From assembly GCF_937997595.1 (NCBI RefSeq), contig NZ_CALKTS010000077.1, forward strand, positions 1 through 28,796: DNA of 28,796 nt. Reading direction: 5' to 3'. Origin of the DNA: an uncultured Campylobacter sp. GTDB lineage: Bacteria > Campylobacterota > Campylobacteria > Campylobacterales > Campylobacteraceae. Shown here in pieces: positions 1 to 8,250 of this stretch. The position numbers were made by a program, and so were the translations under genes. How positions within the stretch are numbered: position 1 is the stretch's first letter; the number at the start of each line of letters is the position of its first letter. Under the pieces are notes generated by a model, which worked only from the letters and a program-made list of their open reading frames with translations, searched no databases and was not told the DNA's origin.

Positions 1-1171
1 CCGAATCGCTGCCGCCGTGACCCGGATCAATTACGATGAGCTTGCCTTTAGTGGATTTGTAAATTTTACCGGCGGCCACGGAGACTGATTTGGCGCCTTG
101 AGATTCATCTATCGTGCTGATTTGCAGCTCGCTATCTTGCTCGCGTCCGCGCTTGCGCCCTGATTTTTGATCCTTGTTTTTTTCTGCACGCACAGATTTT
201 GCGGCTTTTAAGCCTTCAGCCGTACTTAAAATCATCATATTGCCGTTAATTTCAACGTTTGCGTTGAATTCTTTCGGGTCGCTAAGTACGATGCGCACGG
301 TCTTGTCGTTGTATTGCGAGACACGTACATCGCTAACAAAGCTATCTTTAAGCCGCGTTTTTTGCGATTTTTGCCGCGCGCTAAAATCAATCACGAAGCG
401 AAAATTATCGCTACTTGCGATCGTAAAATCTTTATAATCGCTGCGCTTTAGATCGCGGTTAAACTCAAGCACGATTTCATCTGCATCGCCGCGTAGAGAA
501 TTTAGCGCAAGCTGGGCGTTTTTGTCCGCTTTTTTGACGCTGCTTTTTCTAAGCTCGTTGCTTTGATCCGCAGCCTCCTCATCCTCATTTTGCGCGATTG
601 CGTCCTCGCCGCCATCGTCCTCTTGGGCGTCTACAGCCTCATTCGCGCCGATCGGTCTAGTTGAGCGTAAAAATTCCAAATCTTCTTTAGATAGCGAGCT
701 TAGATCGGCTTCTTCTGGCGCGCGCGTCTTTTTGAGATTTTTGGAAGTGGAATTTTTTGAATTCTTAGAATTTTTAGAGGCGGAGGCTTTGGGGCTATGC
801 GCTAAATTTGAAGCGTTTTTCTCGTCCGAGCTTTTGGAATTTTTTGCGTTTTCATCTTTGAGCTTTTTAGAATGCGTGCTGCTATCGCTTGCTTTGCCCT
901 GTAATTTGGCTAGCGCAGATTCATAAGGCGAGGAGTCAAGCCCTAAATTTTTCGAGCTATAAACCAACCTCTTTAGCGCTTTGATGCGGACCTCTTTATC
1001 GGACGTGCCTTGGTAGAGCGATTTTAGCTCTTTGTGCAGCGAGCGCTTGTAATTCGGCGTCGCTACGATGAAATCCTTGTCGAATTTCGCAAAAAACGCC
1101 TCGCTGGAAGCTCCAAACGCCAATACGCAGCTAAAAGCCGCGATTAGAAAAATTTTAATTATCTTCGCCAT
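1..1171 (-). CDS. N-acetylmuramoyl-L-alanine amidase, partial (C-terminal catalytic domain cut by window edge)
   Basis: Zinc amidase predicted to cut the bond between N-acetylmuramic acid and the stem peptide in the periplasm, as in cell separation. About 390 residues are visible. Residues 1-20 form a signal peptide (MAKIIKIFLIAAFSCVLAFG). A charged, Ser/Lys/Asn-rich segment follows (about 100-190, with repeated SKN units). An AMIN-like beta domain (about 205-300) comes next, then a Lys/Arg-rich linker. The visible part ends in LIVIDPGHGGSDS, the first zinc-binding motif of the Amidase_3 family, with His385 as presumed ligand. The remaining ligands lie outside the window. The ATG start at 1171 sits 17 bp inside the end of the upstream NMO-like gene, implying translational coupling. 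In C. jejuni the equivalent gene (AmiA, from memory) also follows the NMO-like gene and tyrS. Family assignment is firm; the exact subfamily cannot be judged without the C terminus. Confidence 0.9.
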   Translation of the reverse strand, partial: MAKIIKIFLIAAFSCVLAFGASSEAFFAKFDKDFIVATPNYKRSLHKELKSLYQGTSDKEVRIKALKRLVYSSKNLGLDSSPYESALAKLQGKASDSSTHSKKLKDENAKNSKSSDEKNASNLAHSPKASASKNSKNSKNSTSKNLKKTRAPEEADLSSLSKEDLEFLRSTRPIGANEAVDAQEDDGGEDAIAQNEDEEAADQSNELRKSSVKKADKNAQLALNSLRGDADEIVLEFNRDLKRSDYKDFTIASSDNFRFVIDFSARQKSQKTRLKDSFVSDVRVSQYNDKTVRIVLSDPKEFNANVEINGNMMILSTAEGLKAAKSVRAEKNKDQKSGRKRGREQDSELQISTIDESQGAKSVSVAAGKIYKSTKGKLIVIDPGHGGSDS

Positions 1172-2243
1172 TTACAAGTTTTTCTATCAATTCCTTCACG
1201 GATATTATCTCGTTTAATCGCCATCCGTTCGCACCGGTAAAAAACAGACCGCTTTGCGTTTTGCCCAGATACGCGTCGCTTAAGCGGTCGGCGATGCAGT
1301 ATCCTACGGCGTTAGCGCCTTTGCCGCGCTCGCATGGGCTTACGCAGTTGCTGATACAGCGGATTTTGGGCGCCGTGCCTGCGGCGATCATATCTTGCAG
1401 ATTGGTATGAATTCCGCGTGCAGGATAGCCTACGGGCGATTTTAGAAGCTCGATGTCCTCTTTTTTGGCGTTAAGAAGTACCTGCTTAAATTCCTCCGCG
1501 GCGTCGCATTCAAAGGTGCCGATGAAGCGCGTACCCATCTGTACGCCATCCGCACCCAAAGATTTCACGCGATCGATGTCAGTTTTATCCCAAATTCCGC
1601 CTGCGACAAATAGCGGGAAGCTGCCCCATTGCGAGATTTCCGCTTTTATTTGTGGGATTAGATTATCTAGCGCAAACGCGGGATCGCCGCACTGCTCGTA
1701 GGTAAAGCCCTGATGCCCGCCGCTAAGAGGGCCTTCGAGCACTACGGCATCCGGAATGCGGTTATAGCGCTGCTTCCAGCGTTTGGCGATGATCTTAAGA
1801 GCCTTGGCGGAGGAGACGATGGGTACGAGCGCGACGTTCGGGAAATCTGCCGTAAATTCCGGCAGATTGGTAGGAAGTCCCGCGCCGCTAATGATAACGT
1901 CGACGCCTGCCTCACACGTGTCGCGCACGATGCGCTCGTAGTCGTTCGCCGCGCACATTACATTCATCCCCAAAGGCGCATTGCCACAAATTTTACGGGC
2001 GTTTTGTACGATGGCAAAAAGCGCCTCTTTGCTATAAAAATTCTCGCTCGTATAGGGTCTGCCCTCGAGCGATTTTTTGGCAAATTTAAGATTTTCGTAG
2101 TAGCCGGTGCCGACCGAGCTAATGACGCCTAGACAGCCGTTTAGGCTGACATTGCCAGCTAGCTTGTCCCAGCTGATACCAAGTCCCATGCCGCCTTGAA
2201 TTATCGGGTGCGCAATCTCGTGTTTGCCTATCTTTATACTCAT
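1155..2243 (-). CDS. Nitronate monooxygenase / 2-nitropropane dioxygenase-like FMN protein
   Basis: A 362-residue TIM-barrel flavoprotein of the NMO/FabK superfamily, cytoplasmic. Visible hallmarks are the N-terminal PIIQGGMGLGIS loop (13-24), GPLSGGHQG (171-179, His177 at the position of the family's active-site histidine), LFVAGGIWD (211-219) and GADGVQMGTRF (230-240), which bind FMN phosphate. A cysteine set near the C terminus (Cys296, 300, 304, 316; C-x3-C-x3-C-x11-C) is not a feature of characterised fungal or Pseudomonas NMOs and could bind a metal or Fe-S cluster. The physiological substrate is unknown; members may detoxify nitronates, and FabK-like enoyl reductase activity is the main alternative. 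The start ATG shares one base with the tyrS stop (TAATG), and the 3' end overlaps the amidase start by 17 bp. Confidence 0.85.
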   Translation of the reverse strand: MSIKIGKHEIAHPIIQGGMGLGISWDKLAGNVSLNGCLGVISSVGTGYYENLKFAKKSLEGRPYTSENFYSKEALFAIVQNARKICGNAPLGMNVMCAANDYERIVRDTCEAGVDVIISGAGLPTNLPEFTADFPNVALVPIVSSAKALKIIAKRWKQRYNRIPDAVVLEGPLSGGHQGFTYEQCGDPAFALDNLIPQIKAEISQWGSFPLFVAGGIWDKTDIDRVKSLGADGVQMGTRFIGTFECDAAEEFKQVLLNAKKEDIELLKSPVGYPARGIHTNLQDMIAAGTAPKIRCISNCVSPCERGKGANAVGYCIADRLSDAYLGKTQSGLFFTGANGWRLNEIISVKELIEKLVNGEDN

Positions 2244-3448
2244 TAATCTACCTTTAATTTAGCGAATTTTTTCTTCCCTACTTGAAGAGTGTATTCGCCC
2301 GAGCTAAGCTGAAGCTGCTCATCTAAAATTTTATTTTGATCGATACTGACGGCGTTTGATTTTATCAACCTGCGCGCATCCGAGCTGGATACGGCGAGCT
2401 TGCAGCTAATTAGCGCCTTTACGATCCATGCAGGCGAGCTTACGTGATATTCCTTGATCTCGCTAGGAAGCTCGCCGGCGCCGTGGACGCGGTCAAATTC
2501 CTGCTTGGCTTCAAAGGCGGTATTTTCGTCATAAAATTGCGTGACAATCTCGGAGGCAAGCTCCTCCTTAACCGCCTTAGGATGGATCGAACCATCCGCC
2601 ACGAAGCCTTTTATTAGCTCAATATCTTCGCTGCTTTTTTGGCTTAACAGATTATACCAATCCCACATTAACGCATCGCTGATACTCATCACCTTGCCGT
2701 ACATATCATGAGGCGTATCGGTTACGCCGATGTAGTTGCCAAGGCTCTTGCTCATTTTATTCGTGCCATCGGTGCCTACCAAAAGCGGCATCATCACGAC
2801 GCTTTGTTCTTTGCCGACATCATAAATTCTTTGCAGCTGGCGACCCATTAAAAGATTAAATTTCTGATCGGTACCGCCGAATTCTATATCGCATTTCATG
2901 CAAACGCTGTCGTATCCCTGCAGTAGCGGATACATAAACTCGCTGATGCTGATCGGCTGCTCGGCCTTGTAGCGCTTCTCAAAGTCGTCGCGCTCGAGCA
3001 TCCTGGCAACATTAAAAGTGCTTGATAGCTCGATCATACCGCTAGCACCCAGGCGGTTGGTCCATTCGGAGTTAAACATCACTTTGGTTTTAGCGGGATT
3101 TAAAATTTTAAAGACCTGCTGCTCGTAGGTTTTGGCGTTTTGAAGCACAACTTCGCGCGCTAGTTTTTTGCGAGTCTCGCTCTTGCCCGTAGGATCTCCG
3201 ATTTGAGCAGTAAAATCACCGATTAGAAATTGCACGATCGCGCCGTGGTTTTGCAAAAATGCAAGCTTATTTAGCACGACGGCGTGTCCTAGGTGCAGAT
3301 CCGCAGCAGTGGGATCCATGCCGATTTTGACGTAAAAGACCTCGCCGCTGTCGTAGTAGCGCCTAATCAGTGCCTCTATTTGCTCTTCGCCGATGATCTC
3401 CGCGACACCGCGCTTAAAATTTTCCATAATGCCTTGAATGTCAGCCAT
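2243..3448 (-). CDS. tyrS: Tyrosyl-tRNA synthetase
   Basis: Class I aminoacyl-tRNA synthetase charging tRNA-Tyr in the cytoplasm; 401 residues, a normal bacterial length. The Rossmann catalytic domain has the HIGH-type motif HLGH (52-55) within GMDPTAADLHLGH, the tyrosine-pocket stretch MYPLLQGYDS (about 172-181) with FGGTDQKFN following, and KMSKS (231-235) followed by LGNYI. The C-terminal 60 residues form an S4 RNA-binding domain (WIVKALISCKLAVSSSDARR). The start ATG at 3448 is preceded on its strand by a GGGAGA ribosome-binding site about 4-5 bases away. It lies 14 bp after the spoT stop and its own stop overlaps the next start by one base, so it is an internal gene of the minus-strand operon. 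Confidence 0.97.
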   Translation of the reverse strand: MADIQGIMENFKRGVAEIIGEEQIEALIRRYYDSGEVFYVKIGMDPTAADLHLGHAVVLNKLAFLQNHGAIVQFLIGDFTAQIGDPTGKSETRKKLAREVVLQNAKTYEQQVFKILNPAKTKVMFNSEWTNRLGASGMIELSSTFNVARMLERDDFEKRYKAEQPISISEFMYPLLQGYDSVCMKCDIEFGGTDQKFNLLMGRQLQRIYDVGKEQSVVMMPLLVGTDGTNKMSKSLGNYIGVTDTPHDMYGKVMSISDALMWDWYNLLSQKSSEDIELIKGFVADGSIHPKAVKEELASEIVTQFYDENTAFEAKQEFDRVHGAGELPSEIKEYHVSSPAWIVKALISCKLAVSSSDARRLIKSNAVSIDQNKILDEQLQLSSGEYTLQVGKKKFAKLKVD

Positions 3449-3462
3449 TTGCTCTCCCTTAT

Positions 3463-5655
3463 TTAGTTTTTATATACGTCCGTAAGCGATACGAAATCCA
3501 CGATTTTAAAGCGGTTTTTGAGTTTGTCTTTAATCTCCGTGGAGTCTAAATTTTCGTTTAGCTCGATGATAATCTCAAAATAATCCGACGTCGTTTCGCT
3601 ATTTTCGTTAAGGCTTATCGATACTAGATCGACCTCGAGCTTGACTAAATAGTTCAAAAACGTCGCCAGCGAGCCGCGCTTGTTTTCTAAATTTAATATG
3701 ATCTTGTAGCGGTGCGGCGCATTGCGCGTCCATTTTACGAAGATCATCTCATCGGTTTTGATTAGCTCGCTTGCACGTTCGCACAGCTTATGATGCACCG
3801 TCACGCCGTGTCCGTTGCGAAAGCCGATGATGTCGTCGCCACGCTTTGGGTTGCAGCAGTAATCAAACTCAACCTCGTCGATTTTAAAATTTGAATACAC
3901 CACGATGTTGTCAAATTTTTGCTTCTCGATCTCATACTTGCTTCGAAATTTCATATTGAAAAATTTCTCTTTGAGCGGGTATTTTTTCAGCGCGTTTACG
4001 ACGTCTTTTAAAAATACCGAGTCATAGGCAGCTTTGCCGATCTTTTTGCTTAAATTTTCTTTTTCAAGCCAGCTTAGAATGCTCTCCTTGCTCGTCGTAA
4101 AGATCGCGCATAAAATTTTAATCGCTACTTCAAAATTTATATCTCTGATCTTTTGCTTGCAAAACGCCTTTATCGTCGCGCGCGCCTTGCCCGTTTTGAC
4201 CGAGCTTAGCCAGCTGCAGCGGTAGTGTGGCTCGCTTCCGGTGATGATATGAACGATATCTCCGTTTTTTAGCTCCGTAAGAAGCGGCACCTTGACGCGG
4301 TTTATAAAGGCCTCGGTCGCTTTTAAGCCCACTTGAGAGTGTATCTCGTAGGCGTAATCAAGCGCCGTAGCACCGCGCGGCAATGTAAAAATTCCGCCCT
4401 TGGGCGAATACACGGCGATATCCTCGACGTAGAGGCTGTCTTTGGCGTATTCGTAAAGATCCTCGGCGTTGGCGTCGTCCTCTTCCTGCATGCCGATGTC
4501 GTTTAGCCAATCAAGCTTCGGATTGATCGAGCCGCTATATTTATATTTCCAGTGAGCGGCGACACCGAATTCTGCGGTGTTATGCATATCGAAGGTGCGG
4601 ATCTGCACCTCTACGATCATACTTTCGTTAAAGACGGTTGTGTGGATCGTCTGATATCCGTTTTGCTTCGGAAGCGCAATATAATCCTTAAAGCGCGAGA
4701 TCAGCGGATTAAATTTAGTATGGATGATGCCAAGAGCCAAATAGCAATCCATCGGCTTTTGCACGATGATGCGGATAGCCAAAAGATCGAGCACCTCCTC
4801 GATCGAAATTCCTTTGCGCTGCATTTTTAAAAAGATCGAGTAGTAGTGCTTCATCCGCTTTTGGATCTCAAAGCTGCCCTCACTAAAGCCGTTTGAAAGC
4901 ATATATTCCTTGATCTTTTCGCTAAATTTGCTCAAGCTCATCTGAAGCTGCTGCTTGTGTTCCTCGACGTAATCGGCGATCGCCGCGTATTCTTTGGGCA
5001 TGACGTATTTAAAGCTAAGATCCTCAAGCACGTTTTTGATCGATGAAATTCCAAGCCTGTGCGCGATCGGCGCATAAACCAAAAGCGTCTCCTCGCCGAT
5101 ACGTTTTTGCTTATCTGGGCGAAGTGCGTCTAGGGTTAGCATATTGTGCAGCCTATCGCAGAGCTTGACTACCAAAACGCGCTGATCGTTAATGGAGATC
5201 ATCAGCATCCTGCGGAAGGTAAGTGCGGTAGTTCGCAGCTTGGCGTTGCTATCGCCGGATGGGGCTAATTTATCCTCCCTGATGTTTACGATTTTAGTAA
5301 GCCCTTCTACGATTTTGGCTACTTCGTCGCCGAATCTTTGTCTAACCTGCTCGATGCTGTAATCTGTATCCTCTACTACGTCGTGTAGTAGCGCAGATAT
5401 TACCATCGCGTCGTCTCCGCCCATAAAAGATACGAAGCAAGCTACCAAAATCGGATGGATCGCATATGGCTCGCCGCTTTTGCGAAACTGCCCGTCGTGC
5501 TGCGCGATGCATAAATTTATAGCATCCACCAGTAACGGAGTAGGCTCTTTTAGATTATAAAGCAGCTGCTTGGCGCTTTGAATGTCTTTGGTATCGACGA
5601 CATCGTCGATGAGACTTTCTAAGAAGTTATCATTAATCCTTGTCAACGATTCCAT
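3463..5655 (-). CDS. spoT: Bifunctional (p)ppGpp synthetase/hydrolase (RSH family)
   Basis: Long RelA/SpoT homologue, 730 residues, controlling the stringent-response alarmone. Domains in order: HD hydrolase (about 45-200) with His53, His67 and the His91-Asp92 pair in ALLHDVVEDT; synthetase (about 255-370) with RMKHYYSIFLKM and the conserved RFKDYIALPKQNGYQTIH (321-338); TGS (about 411-473); a helical region; and a C-terminal ACT domain (about 655-728). Both catalytic centres look intact, so synthesis and hydrolysis are predicted. This fits Campylobacter and Helicobacter, which carry one long RSH, usually called spoT. The 5' end overlaps rpoZ by 23 bp, the common rpoZ-spoT pairing, which suggests coupled expression of omega (a ppGpp-related RNA polymerase subunit) and the alarmone enzyme. 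tyrS follows after a 14 bp gap. Confidence 0.96.
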   Translation of the reverse strand: MESLTRINDNFLESLIDDVVDTKDIQSAKQLLYNLKEPTPLLVDAINLCIAQHDGQFRKSGEPYAIHPILVACFVSFMGGDDAMVISALLHDVVEDTDYSIEQVRQRFGDEVAKIVEGLTKIVNIREDKLAPSGDSNAKLRTTALTFRRMLMISINDQRVLVVKLCDRLHNMLTLDALRPDKQKRIGEETLLVYAPIAHRLGISSIKNVLEDLSFKYVMPKEYAAIADYVEEHKQQLQMSLSKFSEKIKEYMLSNGFSEGSFEIQKRMKHYYSIFLKMQRKGISIEEVLDLLAIRIIVQKPMDCYLALGIIHTKFNPLISRFKDYIALPKQNGYQTIHTTVFNESMIVEVQIRTFDMHNTAEFGVAAHWKYKYSGSINPKLDWLNDIGMQEEDDANAEDLYEYAKDSLYVEDIAVYSPKGGIFTLPRGATALDYAYEIHSQVGLKATEAFINRVKVPLLTELKNGDIVHIITGSEPHYRCSWLSSVKTGKARATIKAFCKQKIRDINFEVAIKILCAIFTTSKESILSWLEKENLSKKIGKAAYDSVFLKDVVNALKKYPLKEKFFNMKFRSKYEIEKQKFDNIVVYSNFKIDEVEFDYCCNPKRGDDIIGFRNGHGVTVHHKLCERASELIKTDEMIFVKWTRNAPHRYKIILNLENKRGSLATFLNYLVKLEVDLVSISLNENSETTSDYFEIIIELNENLDSTEIKDKLKNRFKIVDFVSLTDVYKN

Positions 5656-5851
5656 CTAATGCGATCTTACCTTCGGCTAGTTCCAAGATTGCTATATCGG
5701 CAAATTTCATCCTGCGAGTATCTACGTTCTCTATCAGCGGAGGTTCGCCAGCAGCTAGCTGCTCGGCGCGTTTGCTTATCATCAAAGATAGCTTATATCG
5801 GTCTCCGCCCGTTACTTTTAAAGCCTTGGCTACAATTTGTTCGGTTCTCAT
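5633..5851 (-). CDS. rpoZ: DNA-directed RNA polymerase omega subunit
   Basis: Small RNA polymerase subunit (72 residues) that helps beta-prime folding and, in many bacteria, contributes to ppGpp binding. The sequence MRTEQIVAKALKVTGGDRYK followed by LSLMISKRAEQL and a C-terminal MKFADIAILELAEGKI matches the epsilonproteobacterial omega pattern. I start it at the ATG at 5851 (coding strand) rather than the TTG three bases upstream. AAGGAG lies 5 bases before the ATG, a good spacing, but only 2 bases before the TTG. It sits 23 bp downstream of pyrH and overlaps the start of spoT by 23 bp. Confidence 0.93.
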   Translation of the reverse strand: MRTEQIVAKALKVTGGDRYKLSLMISKRAEQLAAGEPPLIENVDTRRMKFADIAILELAEGKIALDGIVDKD

Positions 5852-5874
5852 CAATTCTCCTTAAATTTTAAATT

Positions 5875-6594
5875 TCAGTTTTTTACGATCGAGCAGGAGC
5901 TTAGATCTCCGCCCTCGACGATTTTGTATAAATTTCCGCTCTTAAACATATTGCACACGATGATCGGAAGCGCATTGTCTTTAGCAAGCGCGATAGCTGT
6001 ATCGTCCATCACCCTGATGTTGTCGTGCAGGGCTTGATCGTAAGTGACTTTGGAAAGCAATTTGGCGTCTTTAAATTTTTGCGGATCCTTGTCGTAGATC
6101 CCCATAACTTTGGTGGCTTTTATGATAGCGTCGGCTCCAATCTCGATTGCGCGGAGAGTGCCCGCAGTATCGGTTGTGAAGAACGGATTTCCGGTGCCTG
6201 CAGCAAAGATCACGACGCGCCCTTTTTCGAGGTGCCTTTTGGCGCGGCCGATGATGAAGGTCTCGCAGATCGCTTCCATCTTTATCGCGCTTTGGACGCG
6301 TACGTCCATACCTGCGTATTCTAGCGCCTCTCTCATCGCGATTGCGTTGATGACGGTGGCTAGCATGCCCATATGATCGCCGCTGGTGCGTTTGATGATA
6401 CCGCTAGCTGCGGCGCTTACGCCTCTTATGATGTTGCCGCCGCCGATTACGATGCCTACTTCGATGCCGCCCTCTACGAGCTGCTTGATCTCTTTAGCGA
6501 TAAATTTTAAAATTTCGCTGTCGATCCCAAAGCCGTTCTCTCCCGCTAGCGCTTCACCCGAAAATTTTACGAGTATGCGATTGTATTTAGCCAT
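5875..6594 (-). CDS. pyrH: UMP (uridylate) kinase
   Basis: Phosphorylates UMP to UDP with ATP, in pyrimidine nucleotide synthesis; 239 residues, cytoplasmic, hexameric in the family. It belongs to the amino-acid kinase fold: N-terminal RILVKFSGEAL (6-16) with the phosphate-binding Lys10, GIVIGGGNIIRG (47-58), DHMGMLATVINA (73-84), and GTGNPFFTTDTAG (133-145, UMP binding), followed by KATKVMGIYDKDP (159-171). The start ATG at 6594 has AGGAG 8 bases upstream on its strand. It is followed closely by rpoZ (23 bp). The 64 bp gap to lnt upstream is the widest in this run and could hold a secondary promoter. Confidence 0.97.
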   Translation of the reverse strand: MAKYNRILVKFSGEALAGENGFGIDSEILKFIAKEIKQLVEGGIEVGIVIGGGNIIRGVSAAASGIIKRTSGDHMGMLATVINAIAMREALEYAGMDVRVQSAIKMEAICETFIIGRAKRHLEKGRVVIFAAGTGNPFFTTDTAGTLRAIEIGADAIIKATKVMGIYDKDPQKFKDAKLLSKVTYDQALHDNIRVMDDTAIALAKDNALPIIVCNMFKSGNLYKIVEGGDLSSCSIVKN

Positions 6595-6658
6595 AAATTT
6601 AGCTCCTAATAAAATTTTAAAATATTACCCAAAAGTCGTTTAAAAATAACTTTTTAGG
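6595..6658 (-). promoter_or_regulatory. lnt-pyrH gap with possible pyrH promoter
   Basis: AT-rich 64 bp gap. On the minus strand it holds TAATAT (6627-6622), preceded by TGGG, about 16 bases before the AGGAG of pyrH. This resembles a Campylobacter sigma-70 minus-10 box. The neighbouring TTTTAAAATTTTA gives an equally AT-rich alternative. No convincing terminator hairpin is seen, so read-through from lnt is likely. Weak evidence only. Confidence 0.25.
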
Positions 6659-8002
6659 CTATTTTAGATGATCTTTAAGGCGGTTTATCCAGATCTTCTT
6701 CGGAGCGATTATCTCGCTAGCGCTGCCGTTTACGGCGTGATAGATCAATGTACCGTGTAAGCTCGCGTAGTAGCGGATTATGAGGCGCTGCAAATAGGGC
6801 TCGTAGCTCGGCACGAACCAGCCGTTGTTGCTGATCGCTACGACGTATTTGGGCGAGCCCTCGTAAAGCTCTGCGCGCGTAGCCTCGTAGCAAACGGCGC
6901 TTCTTACGCTCTTGCCGCCAAGCTCGTAGTCGCTAAAGCCGCTAGCCGTCGAAAAATCGGTCGCGCCGCCTAACAGCACGCGGTTGATGAAATTTCGCGC
7001 AAATTCCGGCAGCGGCACCATTTCGCCAAACGGTACCAAAATGTGCTTATCGAAGCGCTTCATTTCTCCGTTCGCAAAAAGATAGGCGCTGTTGTAAAAT
7101 TTCCCGTTCTCATACGCTTCTGCGCCCGCTACGATAGTAATTGCGCGCGATTTTTCCTTTAGAGCTCCAACTAGCACGTTTTCTAAATTTAGCGGCATCG
7201 CAAAGGCGCTCTCGGGCAGTATTATCGCGTCTTGTCCCTCTGCGATCGCATCATCAATCCGAGCCAAATTTGCCAACGCGGCGGATAAAATTTTATCTTT
7301 CGTCCAGATGTCATGCTGCGAAATATCGGTGTTTGCGAGTGAAATTTTAATCGGTAGCGGCTCGGGCTCTTTTTGGCCGAATTGCAGCGCGCAGATCAAA
7401 AATACCGCAAAGATCGCGGCGTTAAGCTTAGCCCGGGCGCCGCGCCCACGTAGATACAAAACCGCGCAAAGTCCCGCTAAAATCAGAGCCAGCGCGCTAA
7501 GATCGGCTCTGAAAATTCCATGGCTTAGCAGCAATTCAAAATTTAGCCAATCAAAGCCGAAAGGATGAATAAATTTTAGAATCAAAAGGCACGCAGCGCG
7601 CAAAACCGGCGCGTCAAAGATCGCAAAGATGCGGAAAATAAAGGCGTAAACGAGGCAAATTCCAAGAATTTCAAGCGGGATCAAAAATGCAAGATCGAAA
7701 TAGATCAGGCTGAAGCTGATCCAGTGCATCCATAGCGCGCCGATAAAAAATCCGCACCAAAACCACTCCGCCTTGCTTGCTTTTAGCAGATAAAAAAGTG
7801 CCGCTATCGCAATTAGAGGCGAGAAAAATTCCGCCGCCAAAGCAGCCAAGCCGTCAAATTTAGAGCTTAAAATTTCTACGAAAATAAAATTTGAAAGCGC
7901 AAGGGCAAGAACAAAGCCTTTATTTATGTAACTTAATGTAAAATAGCTACTTTTTAAATTTCTAATGAAGGAAACACATGGAACAAGGAAACTTCTTTGC
8001 AT
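6659..8002 (-). CDS. lnt: Apolipoprotein N-acyltransferase
   Basis: Adds the third acyl chain to the N-terminal cysteine of lipoproteins at the inner membrane. From the ATG at 8002 it is 447 residues, shorter than the E. coli enzyme (about 512). The N-terminal 210 residues are hydrophobic with several membrane segments. The C-terminal half is a nitrilase domain with the expected catalytic triad: Glu264 in IILPESAF, Lys319 in MKRFDKHILVPFGE and Cys371 in SAVCYEATR. YVVAISNNGWF and a late membrane-near segment follow. Start choice is uncertain. The reading frame has no other ATG/GTG/TTG in its first 40 codons except a TTG directly before this ATG, so the gene apparently begins 25 bp inside divergent yajC, with only a weak AGGA before it. 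The target lipoprotein LptE is encoded in the opposite run. Confidence 0.9.
   Translation of the reverse strand: MQRSFLVPCVSFIRNLKSSYFTLSYINKGFVLALALSNFIFVEILSSKFDGLAALAAEFFSPLIAIAALFYLLKASKAEWFWCGFFIGALWMHWISFSLIYFDLAFLIPLEILGICLVYAFIFRIFAIFDAPVLRAACLLILKFIHPFGFDWLNFELLLSHGIFRADLSALALILAGLCAVLYLRGRGARAKLNAAIFAVFLICALQFGQKEPEPLPIKISLANTDISQHDIWTKDKILSAALANLARIDDAIAEGQDAIILPESAFAMPLNLENVLVGALKEKSRAITIVAGAEAYENGKFYNSAYLFANGEMKRFDKHILVPFGEMVPLPEFARNFINRVLLGGATDFSTASGFSDYELGGKSVRSAVCYEATRAELYEGSPKYVVAISNNGWFVPSYEPYLQRLIIRYYASLHGTLIYHAVNGSASEIIAPKKIWINRLKDHLK
7937..7973 (+). promoter_or_regulatory. Probable yajC operon promoter and ribosome-binding site
   Basis: TGTAAAAT (7937-7944) fits an AT-rich Campylobacter minus-10 element about 34 bases before the yajC ATG. 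The upstream stretch is T-rich as usual for this genus. AAGGAA (7968-7973) is a good ribosome-binding site 4 bases before the start. The whole element lies inside the 5' end of the lnt coding region on the other strand. Inferred by eye. Confidence 0.4.
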
Positions 8003-8250
8003 CAATCCTGCCTATCGTCGTAATCTTTGCGATTATGTATTTTTTGATTATCAGACCGCAGCAAAAACAGGCCAAGGATCATAAAGCGATGGTCGATGCG
8101 CTCGGCAAAGGCGATAAGATCATAACTAGCGGTGGCATAAAATGCACGGTCGTGAAAACAAACAATGATTTTATCACAGTTAAGCTTAACGATGAGGTCA
8201 TGGTTGAGCTAGATAAACAATTCGTAGCAAGAAAATTAGATGAGCAGTAA
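7978..8250 (+). CDS. yajC: Preprotein translocase accessory subunit YajC
   Basis: Small inner-membrane partner of SecDF, 90 residues. One N-terminal membrane segment (about 8-25, SILPIVVIFAIMYFLIIRP) is followed by the family signature RPQQKQAKDHKAMVDALGKG and a short beta-rich cytoplasmic domain (DKIITSGGIKCTVV). AAGGAA stands 4 bases before the ATG. The gene's end overlaps the secD start by 11 bp, and it heads the plus-strand run. Its 5' end overlaps the start of lnt on the opposite strand. Confidence 0.96.
   Translation: MEQGNFFASILPIVVIFAIMYFLIIRPQQKQAKDHKAMVDALGKGDKIITSGGIKCTVVKTNNDFITVKLNDEVMVELDKQFVARKLDEQ

Noticed and set aside
1713..2132. 139-residue open frame on the plus strand inside the NMO-like gene
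   Set aside because: Antisense shadow of a well-supported gene; no recognisable domain and composition typical of reversed GC-rich codons.
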